Shown in pieces: positions 12,051 to 20,329 of a stretch of 64,000 nt of DNA. The notes beneath the pieces were generated by a model. It made no database searches. It had not been told where the DNA came from and saw only the letters and a list, made by a program, of their open reading frames with translations. The stretch covers positions 48,509-112,508 of the forward strand of contig NZ_JALGQH010000019.1 of assembly GCF_022810305.1 (NCBI RefSeq), written 5' to 3'. The stretch's first letter is position 1, and each line of letters opens with the position of its first letter. The position numbers and the translations under genes were made by a program. This DNA comes from Rhodococcus sp. ARC_M6 (GTDB lineage: Bacteria > Actinomycetota > Actinomycetes > Mycobacteriales > Mycobacteriaceae).

Positions 12051-12150
12051 CTAACAGTCACCCGTTGGCGGTGATCATTTCGTGCTGACTACACATGTCG
12101 GGTCGGAAGGATTATCCAAGCCGCTTGTCAGGTGGAGTACGTAGTTAGTC

Positions 12151-12172
12151 CTAGCTAGCTAGATCCGGCTAG
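12151..12172 (+). repeat. CTAG cluster in the rpmH leader
   Basis: CTAG occurs at 12151, 12155, 12159 and 12169, with a repeated GCTAGATCC. CTAG is normally rare in bacterial DNA, so four in 22 bases is conspicuous. No known function is assigned. Confidence 0.6.
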
Positions 12173-12248
12173 ATCCAAGGCGCTCAAGTGGTGCCGATTT
12201 AAATTGAGGGCGCCGGGAGGCGCCAATGAACTTCGAGGAGTGTTGACC

Positions 12249-12392
12249 GTGGCCAAGGGCAAGCGGACGTTCCAGCCGAATAATCGCCGCCGCGCGCGTG
12301 TTCACGGCTTCCGTCTTCGTATGCGTACCCGTGCGGGTCGTGCAATCGTTTCGGCGCGTCGCCGTAAGGGCCGCGAATCCATTACAGCCTGA
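12249..12392 (+). CDS. rpmH: 50S ribosomal protein L34
   Basis: A 47-residue, strongly basic ribosomal protein, [20 protein letters not shown] and onward, ending [11 protein letters not shown]. It matches bL34 along its whole length. The start is the GTG at 12249, preceded by GAGGAG at 12235-12240; an in-frame start 15 codons upstream has no family support. It heads the conserved rpmH-rnpA-yidD-yidC-jag cluster and diverges from dnaA. Confidence 0.97.
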   Translation: MAKGKRTFQPNNRRRARVHGFRLRMRTRAGRAIVSARRRKGRESITA

Positions 12393-12418
12393 TCTGATTT
12401 TGAGTTCAGGAGCTCGGG

Positions 12419-12799
12419 GTGTTGCCTGAGCCGTACCGGTTGCGTCGCCACTCGGATTTTTCCGTGGCGGTGCGACGCGGTCGTCGTATGGGAAGACGCG
12501 ACCTTGTCGTGCACGCGTTCGATCGCGAGCAAGTAGAGGCGCTGGTAGTAACAAATCACGGTCCCCGTTTCGGGCTGATCGTGAGCAAGGCTGTCGGGCC
12601 GGCGGTGATTCGACATCGAGTCGCGCGCCGGCTTCGTCATATCTGTGCAGACCTCGCACAGCAGGTTTCACCCGAGACGGATGTGGTTATCCGTGCTCTC
12701 CCGGGTAGTGCCACCGCCAGTTCTGCGGAACTGGCCGTGCAACTGCGCGCAGGTCTGAAAAAAATGAACCTATTGGTGTCGGTAAGTGAAGAGCCATGA
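12419..12799 (+). CDS. rnpA: Ribonuclease P protein component
   Basis: Protein subunit of RNase P, which matures tRNA 5' ends together with the catalytic RNA. It has 126 residues and starts at GTG 12419. The opening [20 protein letters not shown] and the RNA-binding segment [18 protein letters not shown] are characteristic. It follows rpmH by 26 bases and overlaps yidD by 4 bases (ATGA). Confidence 0.95.
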   Translation: MLPEPYRLRRHSDFSVAVRRGRRMGRRDLVVHAFDREQVEALVVTNHGPRFGLIVSKAVGPAVIRHRVARRLRHICADLAQQVSPETDVVIRALPGSATASSAELAVQLRAGLKKMNLLVSVSEEP

Positions 12800-13149
12800 G
12801 TACTCCGCTCTCTGAGCAGATCGAATCTCCCTCGGCCTCCCGTTTCTTGACGGTGTTGAAGGTCGTGCGTCGTGCTCCCGCCACTGTTCTGATCTTCTGT
12901 ATCGAGCTGTACCGGACATATGTGTCGCCCTTGCGGATGCCGACCTGCCGGTTTACCCCCACTTGTAGTGAGTACGCAGTCGAAGCACTGCGCACGCATG
13001 GGGCGATCAAAGGCCTTTTCTTGACTGTGGTGCGGTTGGCGAAGTGTGCCCCCTGGCATTCTGGAGGGTGGGACCCCGTCCCTGCCCGTCGTGACCGTGA
13101 TGCGGGTTGCCGCCACCCTGGTCCTATGGACGAACAGAGGAGTACTTAG
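12796..13149 (+). CDS. yidD: Membrane protein insertion efficiency factor YidD
   Basis: A small protein of 117 residues thought to assist YidC-dependent insertion of inner-membrane proteins. The family core [20 protein letters not shown] (about 49-68), a cysteine-containing [17 protein letters not shown] and an amphipathic N-terminus ([19 protein letters not shown]) are present. Its ATG overlaps the rnpA stop, and yidC starts 4 bases after its stop, so the three are co-translated. Confidence 0.93.
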   Translation: MSTPLSEQIESPSASRFLTVLKVVRRAPATVLIFCIELYRTYVSPLRMPTCRFTPTCSEYAVEALRTHGAIKGLFLTVVRLAKCAPWHSGGWDPVPARRDRDAGCRHPGPMDEQRST

Positions 13150-13153
13150 AGCC

Positions 13154-14272
13154 GTGCTCAATTTCATTTACTATCCGGTTTCCGCGATTCTGTGGGTCTG
13201 GCACAAGGTCTTCGGCTTTGTGTTGGGCGCAGACAGCGGTATCGCCTGGGCACTGTCCGTGGTGTTCCTGGTGTTCACGTTGCGTGCTGTTCTGTACAAG
13301 CCGTTCGTGAAGCAGGTCCGCACCACCCGTCAGATGCAGGAATTGCAGCCCCAGATCAAGGCTCTGCAGAAGAAGTACGCGGGTGACCGTCAGCGTCAGG
13401 CTGTCGAGATGCAGAAGCTCCAGAAGGAGCACGGATTCAACCCGATCATGGGTTGCCTCCCGGTCTTGGCTCAGGCGCCGGTGTTCATCGGTCTGTTCCA
13501 CGTTCTGCGCTCGTTCAACCGCACCGGTACGGGCATGGGCCAGCTGTCAATGACGCCGGCGGAAAACGCTTCTACTGCCAACTACGTGTTCAGTCCGGCA
13601 GACGTTCAGTCCTTCCTGGATGCTCGACTGTTCGGTGCACCGATTTCGGCAGCTATCACGACACCGGTTGCTCAGCTCCAGGCTTACGTCACCGAGAACG
13701 TTCCGGAACTGCCATCGCGACTGAACATCATCTTGGTTGCCGTTCCGCTGATGATCATCGCCAGCATCGCGACGCACTTCAACTCACGCGCTTCCGTTGC
13801 TCGTCAGTCCGAGGCTGCCGCAGCCAACCCGCAGTCCGCGATCATGAACAAGCTCGCGCTCTATGTTTTCCCGCTGGGTGTTCTTGTCGGTGGACCGTTC
13901 CTGCCGATCGCCATCCTGCTGTACTGGGTGTCCAACAACATGTGGACCTACGGCCAGCAGCATCTCGTCTTCCGCAAGATCGATGCCGAGGAAGAAGAGA
14001 AGAAACAGGAAGCGATCACGCGTCGCAACGACAATGCTCCGAAGCCCGGCGCCCGGCCGGATCCCACGAAGAAAAAGGGTTCCCCGGCTGCGTTGAAGAC
14101 TGCGGATTCGTCCGACGAAGAAGCAGACCAGCCTGAAGTTTCGCTCCAGAAGCCGGAGAAGCCTGCGCCGAAATCAACCGGTGCAAGCGGCGGCGGTTCC
14201 ACGTCGAAACCGAAGCAGAACCGGTCACAGACCAATCGCGGTAACTCCCCCAAGCGCAATAAGCGGCGCTGA
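13154..14272 (+). CDS. yidC: Membrane protein insertase YidC
   Basis: Inserts and folds inner-membrane proteins, alone or with SecYEG. I choose the GTG at 13154 ([20 protein letters not shown], 372 residues). The frame is open into yidD, but those residues have no family support. Transmembrane segments include [50 protein letters not shown] and [16 protein letters not shown] hydrophilic hairpin ([20 protein letters not shown]) follows the first pair. The C-terminal ~95 residues are charged and low complexity ([16 protein letters not shown], ending PKRNKRR), a ribosome-binding type of tail. Confidence 0.95.
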   Translation: MLNFIYYPVSAILWVWHKVFGFVLGADSGIAWALSVVFLVFTLRAVLYKPFVKQVRTTRQMQELQPQIKALQKKYAGDRQRQAVEMQKLQKEHGFNPIMGCLPVLAQAPVFIGLFHVLRSFNRTGTGMGQLSMTPAENASTANYVFSPADVQSFLDARLFGAPISAAITTPVAQLQAYVTENVPELPSRLNIILVAVPLMIIASIATHFNSRASVARQSEAAAANPQSAIMNKLALYVFPLGVLVGGPFLPIAILLYWVSNNMWTYGQQHLVFRKIDAEEEEKKQEAITRRNDNAPKPGARPDPTKKKGSPAALKTADSSDEEADQPEVSLQKPEKPAPKSTGASGGGSTSKPKQNRSQTNRGNSPKRNKRR

Positions 14273-14292
14273 TCGAGGAAAGAGAACGACCA

Positions 14293-14862
14293 ATGTCCAG
14301 TGAAGCTGATATCGCTGTGGATGGAGAAAACTCAGACGTGAGCACCGAAACTGCTGCGCCGGTTACCGAGGTCGATATCGATTCCGACCTCGACGACTCC
14401 GATGACGATTTGATCGAAGAAGGCGAAATCGCCGGCGATTACCTCGAGCAGTTGCTCGACGTGCTCGACTTCGACGGCGACATCGACTTGGACGTCGAGG
14501 GCGATCGCGCGATCGTGAGCATCGACGGTGGAGACGATTTGACCAAGCTGGTCGGTCAGAAGGGTGAGGTTCTGGATGCTCTCCAGGAACTGACCCGGTT
14601 GGCTGTTCAGCAATCGACCGGTGAGCGAAGCCGCCTGATGCTGGACATCGCAGGCTGGCGTGCGGGTCGCCGCGAAGCACTCAGTACCCTTGGTGCGGAA
14701 GCTGCTGCGCGGGTTCTCGAGACCGGTGAGCGCGAAGAGTTGGCACCGATGACGCCGTTTGAGCGCAAGATCGTGCACGACGCCGTCGCTAAGGTCGACG
14801 GTGTTTCGAGCGAAAGTGAGGGCGCTGAGCCTTCACGTCGAGTGGTTGTCCTCAAGGACTGA
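14293..14862 (+). CDS. jag: KH/R3H RNA-binding protein Jag (KhpB)
   Basis: RNA-binding protein of the SpoIIIJ-associated family, always next to yidC and linked to cell-envelope growth. It has 189 residues. The first ~50 are very acidic (DSDLDDSDDDLIEEGE). A KH domain covers about 60-120 (LVGQKGEVLDALQELTRLAV). An R3H domain follows, with LAPMTPFERKIVHDAVAKVD and RRVVVL near the end. GAGGAAAG precedes the ATG at 14293. A strong terminator follows 20 bases after the stop. Confidence 0.93.
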   Translation: MSSEADIAVDGENSDVSTETAAPVTEVDIDSDLDDSDDDLIEEGEIAGDYLEQLLDVLDFDGDIDLDVEGDRAIVSIDGGDDLTKLVGQKGEVLDALQELTRLAVQQSTGERSRLMLDIAGWRAGRREALSTLGAEAAARVLETGEREELAPMTPFERKIVHDAVAKVDGVSSESEGAEPSRRVVVLKD

Positions 14863-14882
14863 CACTCCCCTGAAGCAAGAAA

Positions 14883-14914
14883 ATGCGGGCCCCGGATTCT
14901 TCCGGGGCCCGCAT
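14883..14914 (+). terminator. Terminator after jag
   Basis: ATGCGGGCCCCGG (14883-14895) and CCGGGGCCCGCAT (14902-14914) form a perfect 13-base-pair stem with a 6-base loop, followed by TCTTGT. It closes the rpmH-jag cluster. Confidence 0.8.
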
Positions 14915-14937
14915 TCTTGTCGGTGTGCGAAGTGATG

Positions 14938-14953
14938 TGTTTCACGTGAAACG
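14938..14953. promoter_or_regulatory. parS: parS site 1
   Basis: TGTTTCACGTGAAACG matches the 16-base ParB site TGTTTCACGTGAAACA with one end change. It lies between jag and the serine hydrolase gene. Confidence 0.92.
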
Positions 14954-15009
14954 ATCTGTCCGTGCCTTCCTCCGAGGGCAGCACATCATGACTGACAGGA
15001 TCATCGAGA

Positions 15010-16251
15010 ATGACCGAGCCCGACGCTGTCCCGTCCGAGAATTCCCATCGCTCCGACGGGGGCAGTGCTGAGAAGCCTCAGAAGCCTCGCGGCCGGCGAA
15101 TCCTGAGCGGGATTGCGATCGGGGTTCCCGTGACGGTTGTAGTGCTAGTAGCAGGCCTGTTTGCCGCTACTGCAGTGCTCGACATTCCGTCTCCGCCGAC
15201 GCTGGCGAGGCTGCTGACCGATGCACCGTCGGGGCAAGGGCTGCTCTACCCGGCCCGGCCCGTGGCGGCTTCACCCGATCCGCGGCCGTTCCCGGTCGTG
15301 GCTGCTCCTCTACCGGATACCGTGCCGTGGAAGGGCACGCAGATCTCGGTTACCGATTTTCTCGAGACCACCAATACAAATGCCTTCCTGGTTCTCCGTG
15401 ACGGCGTGTTGACGCACGAGTGGTATCGCGACGGCATCGAGCCGACTACACAGATGGCGTCGTGGTCGATGGCGAAATCCGTTGTGTCCCTTATGATTGG
15501 GCGCGCGATCGAGGCCGGAAAGCTCAGTGAGGACGATAGGCTCGTCGACATTCTCCCCGAACTTGCGACGGGTGGCGAGTACGACGCTGTCACGGTTCGG
15601 AACCTGCTGGACATGACTTCGGGTATCGATGTGTCGGAGAATTACAATCCTTACTTTCCCCTGACGGGCACCGCGCGGATGTATCTCAGCCAGGACCTCG
15701 GTGAGTTTGTCCGTGACCACCGCGGACTTCGGTTCCCGCCCGGTATCGAGGGAGAGTATCGAAGCGTCGACACCCAATTGTTGGGCCAGGTTCTTGCCGA
15801 GGTTGAGGGAACATCATTGACCGAACTTCTCCAACGCGATATCTGGGCGCCGGTGGGCGCTCAGGATGCCGCGACGTGGAATCTCGATCGAGACGGTGGC
15901 CAGGAGAAGGCCTTCTGCTGTATCAACGCCACCGCTCGTGATTTTGCCAAGATCGGACAGTTGGTTCTCGACGGCGGAGTCGCACACGGAACCCAGGTTG
16001 TTCCGCCGGCGTGGATTGCTCGTATCACCTCCCCTTCGCCGCATCAGGTTTCCTCGTGGGGTTACTCGGCCCAGTGGTGGCACCCGGCCGGCGGTGACGG
16101 GCGGGACCTCTCGGCGATCGGCGTCTATGGTCAATTCATCTATGTCGACCCGGGAACCGGCACTGTCATCGTCAAACTCAGTGATCATGGTGCCGAACAG
16201 GACGAGCAGGAAACCTTCGATGCGATGCGGGCAATCGCCGATTTCCGCTAG
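15010..16251 (+). CDS. Membrane-anchored beta-lactamase-like serine hydrolase
   Basis: A 413-residue protein of the class C beta-lactamase/penicillin-binding-protein fold. A hydrophobic segment at about 35-57 (GVPVTVVVLVAGLFAATAVL) anchors it, with the catalytic part outside. The SxxK motif is SMAK (in MASWSMAKSVVS), with the Tyr motif EYRSVDTQLLG and the late block VSSWGYSAQWWH. Many such proteins are esterases or peptidases rather than antibiotic-resistance enzymes, and nothing here indicates lactam hydrolysis. It sits between parS sites. Confidence 0.85.
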   Translation: MTEPDAVPSENSHRSDGGSAEKPQKPRGRRILSGIAIGVPVTVVVLVAGLFAATAVLDIPSPPTLARLLTDAPSGQGLLYPARPVAASPDPRPFPVVAAPLPDTVPWKGTQISVTDFLETTNTNAFLVLRDGVLTHEWYRDGIEPTTQMASWSMAKSVVSLMIGRAIEAGKLSEDDRLVDILPELATGGEYDAVTVRNLLDMTSGIDVSENYNPYFPLTGTARMYLSQDLGEFVRDHRGLRFPPGIEGEYRSVDTQLLGQVLAEVEGTSLTELLQRDIWAPVGAQDAATWNLDRDGGQEKAFCCINATARDFAKIGQLVLDGGVAHGTQVVPPAWIARITSPSPHQVSSWGYSAQWWHPAGGDGRDLSAIGVYGQFIYVDPGTGTVIVKLSDHGAEQDEQETFDAMRAIADFR

Positions 16252-16268
16252 CCGTGGCCTGACGGACA

Positions 16269-16284
16269 TGTTTCACGTGAAACC
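16269..16284. promoter_or_regulatory. parS: parS site 2
   Basis: TGTTTCACGTGAAACC has the full 14-base core GTTTCACGTGAAAC and lies just after the serine hydrolase stop. Confidence 0.93.
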
Positions 16285-16385
16285 GATTTCAAGAACATTT
16301 CATGGGAATTAATCCCTATGTAAGTACTAAGGCTAGTTTCGTCACTGTGATGATATTAATTCTGCTATTCAGATTTTTGTACCAA

Positions 16386-16401
16386 TGTTTCACGTGAAAC
16401 C
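16386..16401. promoter_or_regulatory. parS: parS site 3
   Basis: TGTTTCACGTGAAACC is identical to site 2, 117 bases from it, in the gap before rsmG. Confidence 0.93.
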
Positions 16402-16525
16402 TGGCGCCGAATTGAACTAGTTGGCAGACTCACAGCGAGTCGACGCGTAGAAGTGAACACTTGTCGGTGACAACACGGATAATGACTTGAGTCTTGATTG
16501 TTGATTTCGCGGTATTCGCGGGAGG

Positions 16526-17206
16526 ATGTTTCACGTGGAACAAAATGGTGCGCCGTCGGTTGACTGGGATGAACAAGCGACTGCGCGCGCTGTGTTCGGT
16601 GACAGATACGACATCGCGGAACGGTACTACCAATCCCTTGCTACAGATGGCGTCGAGCGCGGCCTCATCGGCCCCCGCGAGGTGCCCCGGTTATGGGAAC
16701 GTCACCTACTCAATTGCGCCGTAATCGGTGAACTGATTGCCGAAGGTGAGTCCGTCGTCGACGTGGGAAGTGGCGCTGGGCTTCCCGGAATTCCGCTCGC
16801 AATCGCACGACCGGATCTCAAGATCACTCTCGTCGAACCGCTTTTGCGTCGATCGGTTTACCTTGCCGAGTTCATCGAAGCCAACGGGTTGGATGTGCTT
16901 GTCGTTCGTGGGCGCGCCGAAGAATCGGGTGTGGTGAAGGAGGCGGGCGGCGCCGATGTCGTCACTTCGCGTGCCGTCGCTCCTCTGGAAAAGTTGGCAC
17001 GGTGGTCACTCCCCCTCATTCATGAGCACGGACGGATGCTCGCCTTGAAGGGGTCGAGTGCCGCCGAAGAGATCGAACGAGACCGAACCGCGTTGACAAA
17101 ACTTGGTGCCGGCAAGTTCGAAATACTCGAATGTGGATCCGAGTTTCTCCGGACTCCGACGGTTGTGGTCAAGGCAGAACGCCTCCCCAAACGACGTCAG
17201 CGCTGA
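16526..17206 (+). CDS. rsmG: 16S rRNA m7G527 methyltransferase RsmG (GidB)
   Basis: SAM-dependent enzyme that methylates N7 of 16S rRNA G527. Loss gives low-level streptomycin resistance in several bacteria. It has 226 residues from ATG 16526. The SAM site is [20 protein letters not shown], followed by [17 protein letters not shown], and the family block is [17 protein letters not shown]. The start overlaps a parS copy. GGGAGG abuts the ATG with no spacing but sits ideally (about 9 bases) before the in-frame GTG at 16535, which may be the true start. Confidence 0.93.
   Translation: MFHVEQNGAPSVDWDEQATARAVFGDRYDIAERYYQSLATDGVERGLIGPREVPRLWERHLLNCAVIGELIAEGESVVDVGSGAGLPGIPLAIARPDLKITLVEPLLRRSVYLAEFIEANGLDVLVVRGRAEESGVVKEAGGADVVTSRAVAPLEKLARWSLPLIHEHGRMLALKGSSAAEEIERDRTALTKLGAGKFEILECGSEFLRTPTVVVKAERLPKRRQR
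16527..16542. promoter_or_regulatory. parS: parS site 4, inside the rsmG start
   Basis: TGTTTCACGTGGAACA differs from consensus by one base (A to G). It is read as the rsmG N-terminus FHVEQ. Confidence 0.8.
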
Positions 17207-17299
17207 CGATGTCCGCCAACAATTCTCGGATGACGATGGACAAGAAAGTACAGATGATGAGAGCACCCCGTGATCGATTCGCAATCCAAGGAGCAGTCA

Positions 17300-18298
17300 A
17301 TGCCGGCTCGATCTGAATCTGCTGTTTCACGTGAAACAACGACTCCGGTTGTCAGCGCGGATCCGGTGATCAATGACGACGAGAACTTCACTGCCCCCTA
17401 TGCGGGGCTGTCGTCGGCGGAGACCCCGATCGGTGCCGCTGCGCATCGCGCGAGTCAGGTGCTGCACCCGCATTCGGTGTCCCTGCCCCGGCCGGCATTC
17501 CGTCGAGTGATCACGATCGCCAACCAGAAGGGTGGCGTCGGAAAGACAACAACGACGGTCAACCTCGCATCGGCGCTCGCCCTTCAAGGGCTGAGGGTCC
17601 TCGTCGTCGATTTGGACCCTCAGGGCAACGCCAGCACCGCGCTTGGCGTCGTACATACCTCGGGCACCCCGTCGAGCTATGAGCTCCTCATCGGCGAAGT
17701 GAAGGCCGCTGATGCGGTGCAGACCAGCCCGCACAGTGAGCGACTTCTCTGCATCCCTGCAACGATCGATCTGGCCGGTGCGGAAATCGAGCTGGTCTCG
17801 ATGGTGGCTCGCGAGAATCGACTCAAGGGTGCACTCAACGACAAGGTCCTCACCGAACTCGACGTGGACTTCGTCCTGATCGATTGCCCGCCTTCTCTGG
17901 GTCTGCTGACCGTCAACGCGATGGTGGCGGCCAAGGAAGTTCTGATCCCGATCCAGTGCGAGTACTACGCCCTCGAGGGCGTAGGCCAGTTGCTCCGCAA
18001 CATCGAATTGGTGCAAGCACACCTCAACCCGGATCTGCACGTCTCCACCGTCCTGCTGACGATGTACGACGGCCGGACCAAGCTTGCAGACCAGGTTGCC
18101 GAGGAAGTTCGTAAGCACTTCGGTGACACTGTTCTCCGCGCCGTGATCCCTCGAAGCGTCAAGGTTTCCGAAGCCCCCGGCTACGGCATGACTGTGCTCG
18201 ACTACGACCCAGGTTCACGGGGGGCGATGAGCTACCTCGATGCGGGCCGCGAACTCGCCGCCCGCTCTGTCACCGCTACGACGACGCAGGAGCAGTGA
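17300..18298 (+). CDS. parA: Chromosome partitioning ATPase ParA
   Basis: Walker-type ATPase that moves ParB-parS complexes, with 332 residues. I choose the ATG at 17300, preceded at ideal spacing by AAGGAG (17289-17293 area); an in-frame GTG at 17270 adds ten residues without a ribosome site. After an 70-residue variable N-terminus, the deviant Walker A motif is [18 protein letters not shown], then [15 protein letters not shown], and Walker B is [13 protein letters not shown]. Codons 9-13 lie within parS site 5. parB starts 1 base after its stop. Confidence 0.96.
   Translation: MPARSESAVSRETTTPVVSADPVINDDENFTAPYAGLSSAETPIGAAAHRASQVLHPHSVSLPRPAFRRVITIANQKGGVGKTTTTVNLASALALQGLRVLVVDLDPQGNASTALGVVHTSGTPSSYELLIGEVKAADAVQTSPHSERLLCIPATIDLAGAEIELVSMVARENRLKGALNDKVLTELDVDFVLIDCPPSLGLLTVNAMVAAKEVLIPIQCEYYALEGVGQLLRNIELVQAHLNPDLHVSTVLLTMYDGRTKLADQVAEEVRKHFGDTVLRAVIPRSVKVSEAPGYGMTVLDYDPGSRGAMSYLDAGRELAARSVTATTTQEQ
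17324..17339. promoter_or_regulatory. parS: parS site 5, inside parA
   Basis: TGTTTCACGTGAAACA is a perfect 16-base palindrome within the first codons of parA (read as AVSRETT). Confidence 0.95.
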
Positions 18299-18299
18299 G

Positions 18300-19343
18300 A
18301 TGACCCAGGCACGTAAAGGCGGATTGGGCCGCGGGTTGGCCGCTCTCATTCCCACCGGCCCGGCTACGGCACCCGGCCTCGGTTCGGCGGCTGCCGATGT
18401 CGTTATCGGTGGAGACAGCAGTGGAAGCAAGCGCAACCCCTCCCCTCCCCCACTGAAGGTGGCGGCATCGAAGACGCCGCGAGCTACCAAGAAGGCCGCA
18501 GCCGGCGCCTCATCGAACGCAGAACTCGAGCCGACCGGTGCGGTGTACCTCGAGATCGAACCGAGTCTGATCGAGACAAACCCGAAGCAACCGCGCACCG
18601 TTTTCGACGAGGAAGCGCTTGCGGAGTTGGTGCATTCCATCCGCGAATTCGGATTGATGCAGCCGATCGTGGTTCGTCGTAACGGCGACAAGTACCAACT
18701 TGTCATGGGTGAGCGTCGTTGGCGGGCGAGTCAGGAAGCCGGTCTCGAGAAGATTCCGGCGATCATTCGCGAGACTGACGACGACTCGATGTTGCGTGAT
18801 GCGCTCCTCGAGAATATTCATCGCGTCCAGTTGAATCCCCTCGAGGAGGCTGCCGCGTATCAGCAGTTGCTCGAAGAGTTCGAGGTGACGCATGAAGAAT
18901 TGGCTCACCGGATCGGTCGTTCACGGCCGGTAGTGACCAACATGATTCGCTTGTTGAAGTTGCCCGTGGCAGTTCAGCGACGTGTCGCTGCCGGTGTTCT
19001 CTCGGCCGGGCATGCTCGTGCATTGCTCTCCCTCGAGGCGGGTGCCGACGCTCAGGAAGTGATGGCGGCGCGTGTTGTGGCGGAAGGAATGTCCGTCCGA
19101 GCGACCGAGGAAGCTGTCACTTTGGCCAACCGGGCAGACAACGAGATCGCTCCGCCTCAGAAGCGGAAGCCGATTGTGATGCCAGGTCTTCAGGATGTGG
19201 CGGAGCGATTGTCGGACTCGTTCGACACTCGTGTGACGGTCAGTCTGGGCAAGCGCAAGGGCAAGATTGTGGTCGAATTCGGCTCCGTCGATGACCTCCA
19301 GCGCATCGTCGGGATGATGGAATCGCAGAAGTCGAAGAAGTGA
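18300..19343 (+). CDS. parB: Chromosome partitioning CTPase ParB
   Basis: Binds parS, spreads along DNA as a CTP-dependent clamp and recruits ParA and SMC. It has 347 residues from ATG 18300. The N-terminal ParA-contact motif is [13 protein letters not shown]. The CTP-binding core has [14 protein letters not shown], then [15 protein letters not shown] (about 134-148). The helix-turn-helix follows in [20 protein letters not shown], and the C-terminal dimer domain ends [16 protein letters not shown] couples it to parA. Confidence 0.97.
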   Translation: MTQARKGGLGRGLAALIPTGPATAPGLGSAAADVVIGGDSSGSKRNPSPPPLKVAASKTPRATKKAAAGASSNAELEPTGAVYLEIEPSLIETNPKQPRTVFDEEALAELVHSIREFGLMQPIVVRRNGDKYQLVMGERRWRASQEAGLEKIPAIIRETDDDSMLRDALLENIHRVQLNPLEEAAAYQQLLEEFEVTHEELAHRIGRSRPVVTNMIRLLKLPVAVQRRVAAGVLSAGHARALLSLEAGADAQEVMAARVVAEGMSVRATEEAVTLANRADNEIAPPQKRKPIVMPGLQDVAERLSDSFDTRVTVSLGKRKGKIVVEFGSVDDLQRIVGMMESQKSKK

Positions 19344-19610
19344 CGAAACTCTGACATCCCGATACCCTACCGACTTTCGTCACTGTGACAATACTGTCGG
19401 AAACGGGAGTTTCCGAATCGGTATTTGGAATGAAATATGTTGGTCTGCAACAGGTTAGGGAAGACGAACATCATGGCGCTGCCGACGGCGTCGTGGTGGC
19501 TTAGTCTGGAGAAGGAAAATACGTCGGTTGGGCCGAAAATCTTCAACAGAGATCTGAAAATGTGCACCAGCGAACTTTGCAACAGAGAACTACGGAGAGT
19601 GAGTTAGTCA

Positions 19611-20294
19611 GTGTCGACTCACACAATCACGTCACTGCGCCTCGACGGTCTCGATCAACTTTCTTCGCACGCTCGCCGGTGCGTGTTCTGGGAGATGGAT
19701 CCGGCGGCGCTTCACGCGGCTCGCGGGTTTTGTGATCAGGAGTTCGAGAAAGAAGCCTGGCTGTCGATGGTCTTGCTCGAATGGGGATCCTGCGGACAAG
19801 TCGCAGTCAAGGACGGTAAGCCACTGGGCAGTGCCCTCTACGCTCCTCCCCGCAGCATTCCGCGGGCACAGATGTTTCCCACCAGCCCGGTCGGCTCCGA
19901 CGCCGTACTTCTGACCAGCCTCAGACTGGAACCTTCAGGCGAAGAGGAAAGCCTCGGGCCGGCTCTCATTGCGGCTGTGGTGAACGATCTTGTGCGACGC
20001 GGTGTACGCGCCTTGGAAGCATTCGGAATCCGCGGAGAACCGCAGCGGCAGTTCGAGGGAGTTGCGTCGGCGACGGCAGCCCTGGAATGTTCGCCGGAAG
20101 AATGCATGATCAGTGCTGACTTCCTCGAGGACTGCGGTTTCGAGGTTGTTGCCCCCCACCATCGGTACCCGCGGCTACGCCTCGAGCTCAATCGTGACCA
20201 CGAGTGGAAGGTTGATGTCGAGGAAGCACTCGACCGCCTCCTGCAGAGCGCAGCGCTCGAGATGATTCAGGCCGGCGAACTGACGCGCGTGTAG
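19611..20294 (+). CDS. GNAT-family acetyltransferase next to parB
   Basis: A 227-residue protein starting at GTG 19611, in the place of Rv3916c of M. tuberculosis. The central part (VLLTSLRLEPSGEEESLGPA, then LIAAVVNDLVRRGVRALEAF) fits a GNAT core with its acetyl-CoA-binding strand and helix, and DFLEDCGFEVVAPHHRYPRL fits the last strands. The position between parB and cwlM is conserved in mycobacteria and relatives; the substrate is unknown. It converges with cwlM across a double stem-loop. Confidence 0.75.
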   Translation: MSTHTITSLRLDGLDQLSSHARRCVFWEMDPAALHAARGFCDQEFEKEAWLSMVLLEWGSCGQVAVKDGKPLGSALYAPPRSIPRAQMFPTSPVGSDAVLLTSLRLEPSGEEESLGPALIAAVVNDLVRRGVRALEAFGIRGEPQRQFEGVASATAALECSPEECMISADFLEDCGFEVVAPHHRYPRLRLELNRDHEWKVDVEEALDRLLQSAALEMIQAGELTRV

Positions 20295-20329
20295 TTGACG
20301 GGATTGCCACCCGTCGGCGCGCGTCAGTT
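20278..20329. terminator. Bidirectional cruciform terminator
   Basis: An outer perfect 12-base inverted repeat (AACTGACGCGCG, 20278-20289, with 20318-20329) encloses an inner 6-base-pair hairpin (GACGGG 20297-20302, CCCGTC 20310-20315). It covers the ends of the converging GNAT and cwlM genes and is suited to stopping both transcripts. Confidence 0.65.

Larger units (their letters stand above)
11435..12248. promoter_or_regulatory. dnaA-rpmH divergent regulatory region
   Basis: This 814-base gap separates divergent dnaA and rpmH. It holds perfect DnaA boxes at 11601-11609 (TTATCCACA) and 11612-11620 (reverse TTGTCCACA), a near-match at 11751-11759, several CTCGAG palindromes, a possible rpmH promoter near 12022-12050, a cluster of four CTAG tetramers at 12151-12172, and a GGCGCC hairpin at 12209-12224. 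DnaA autoregulation or an additional origin sub-region are both plausible. I see no gene here. Confidence 0.7.
16252..16525. promoter_or_regulatory. Intergenic region with two parS sites
   Basis: This 274-base gap before rsmG holds two parS copies (16269-16284, 16386-16401) and a 14-mer TTTCGTCACTGTGA (16337-16350) that recurs exactly at 19375-19388. It is AT-rich for this genome. No gene is seen. Confidence 0.7.
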
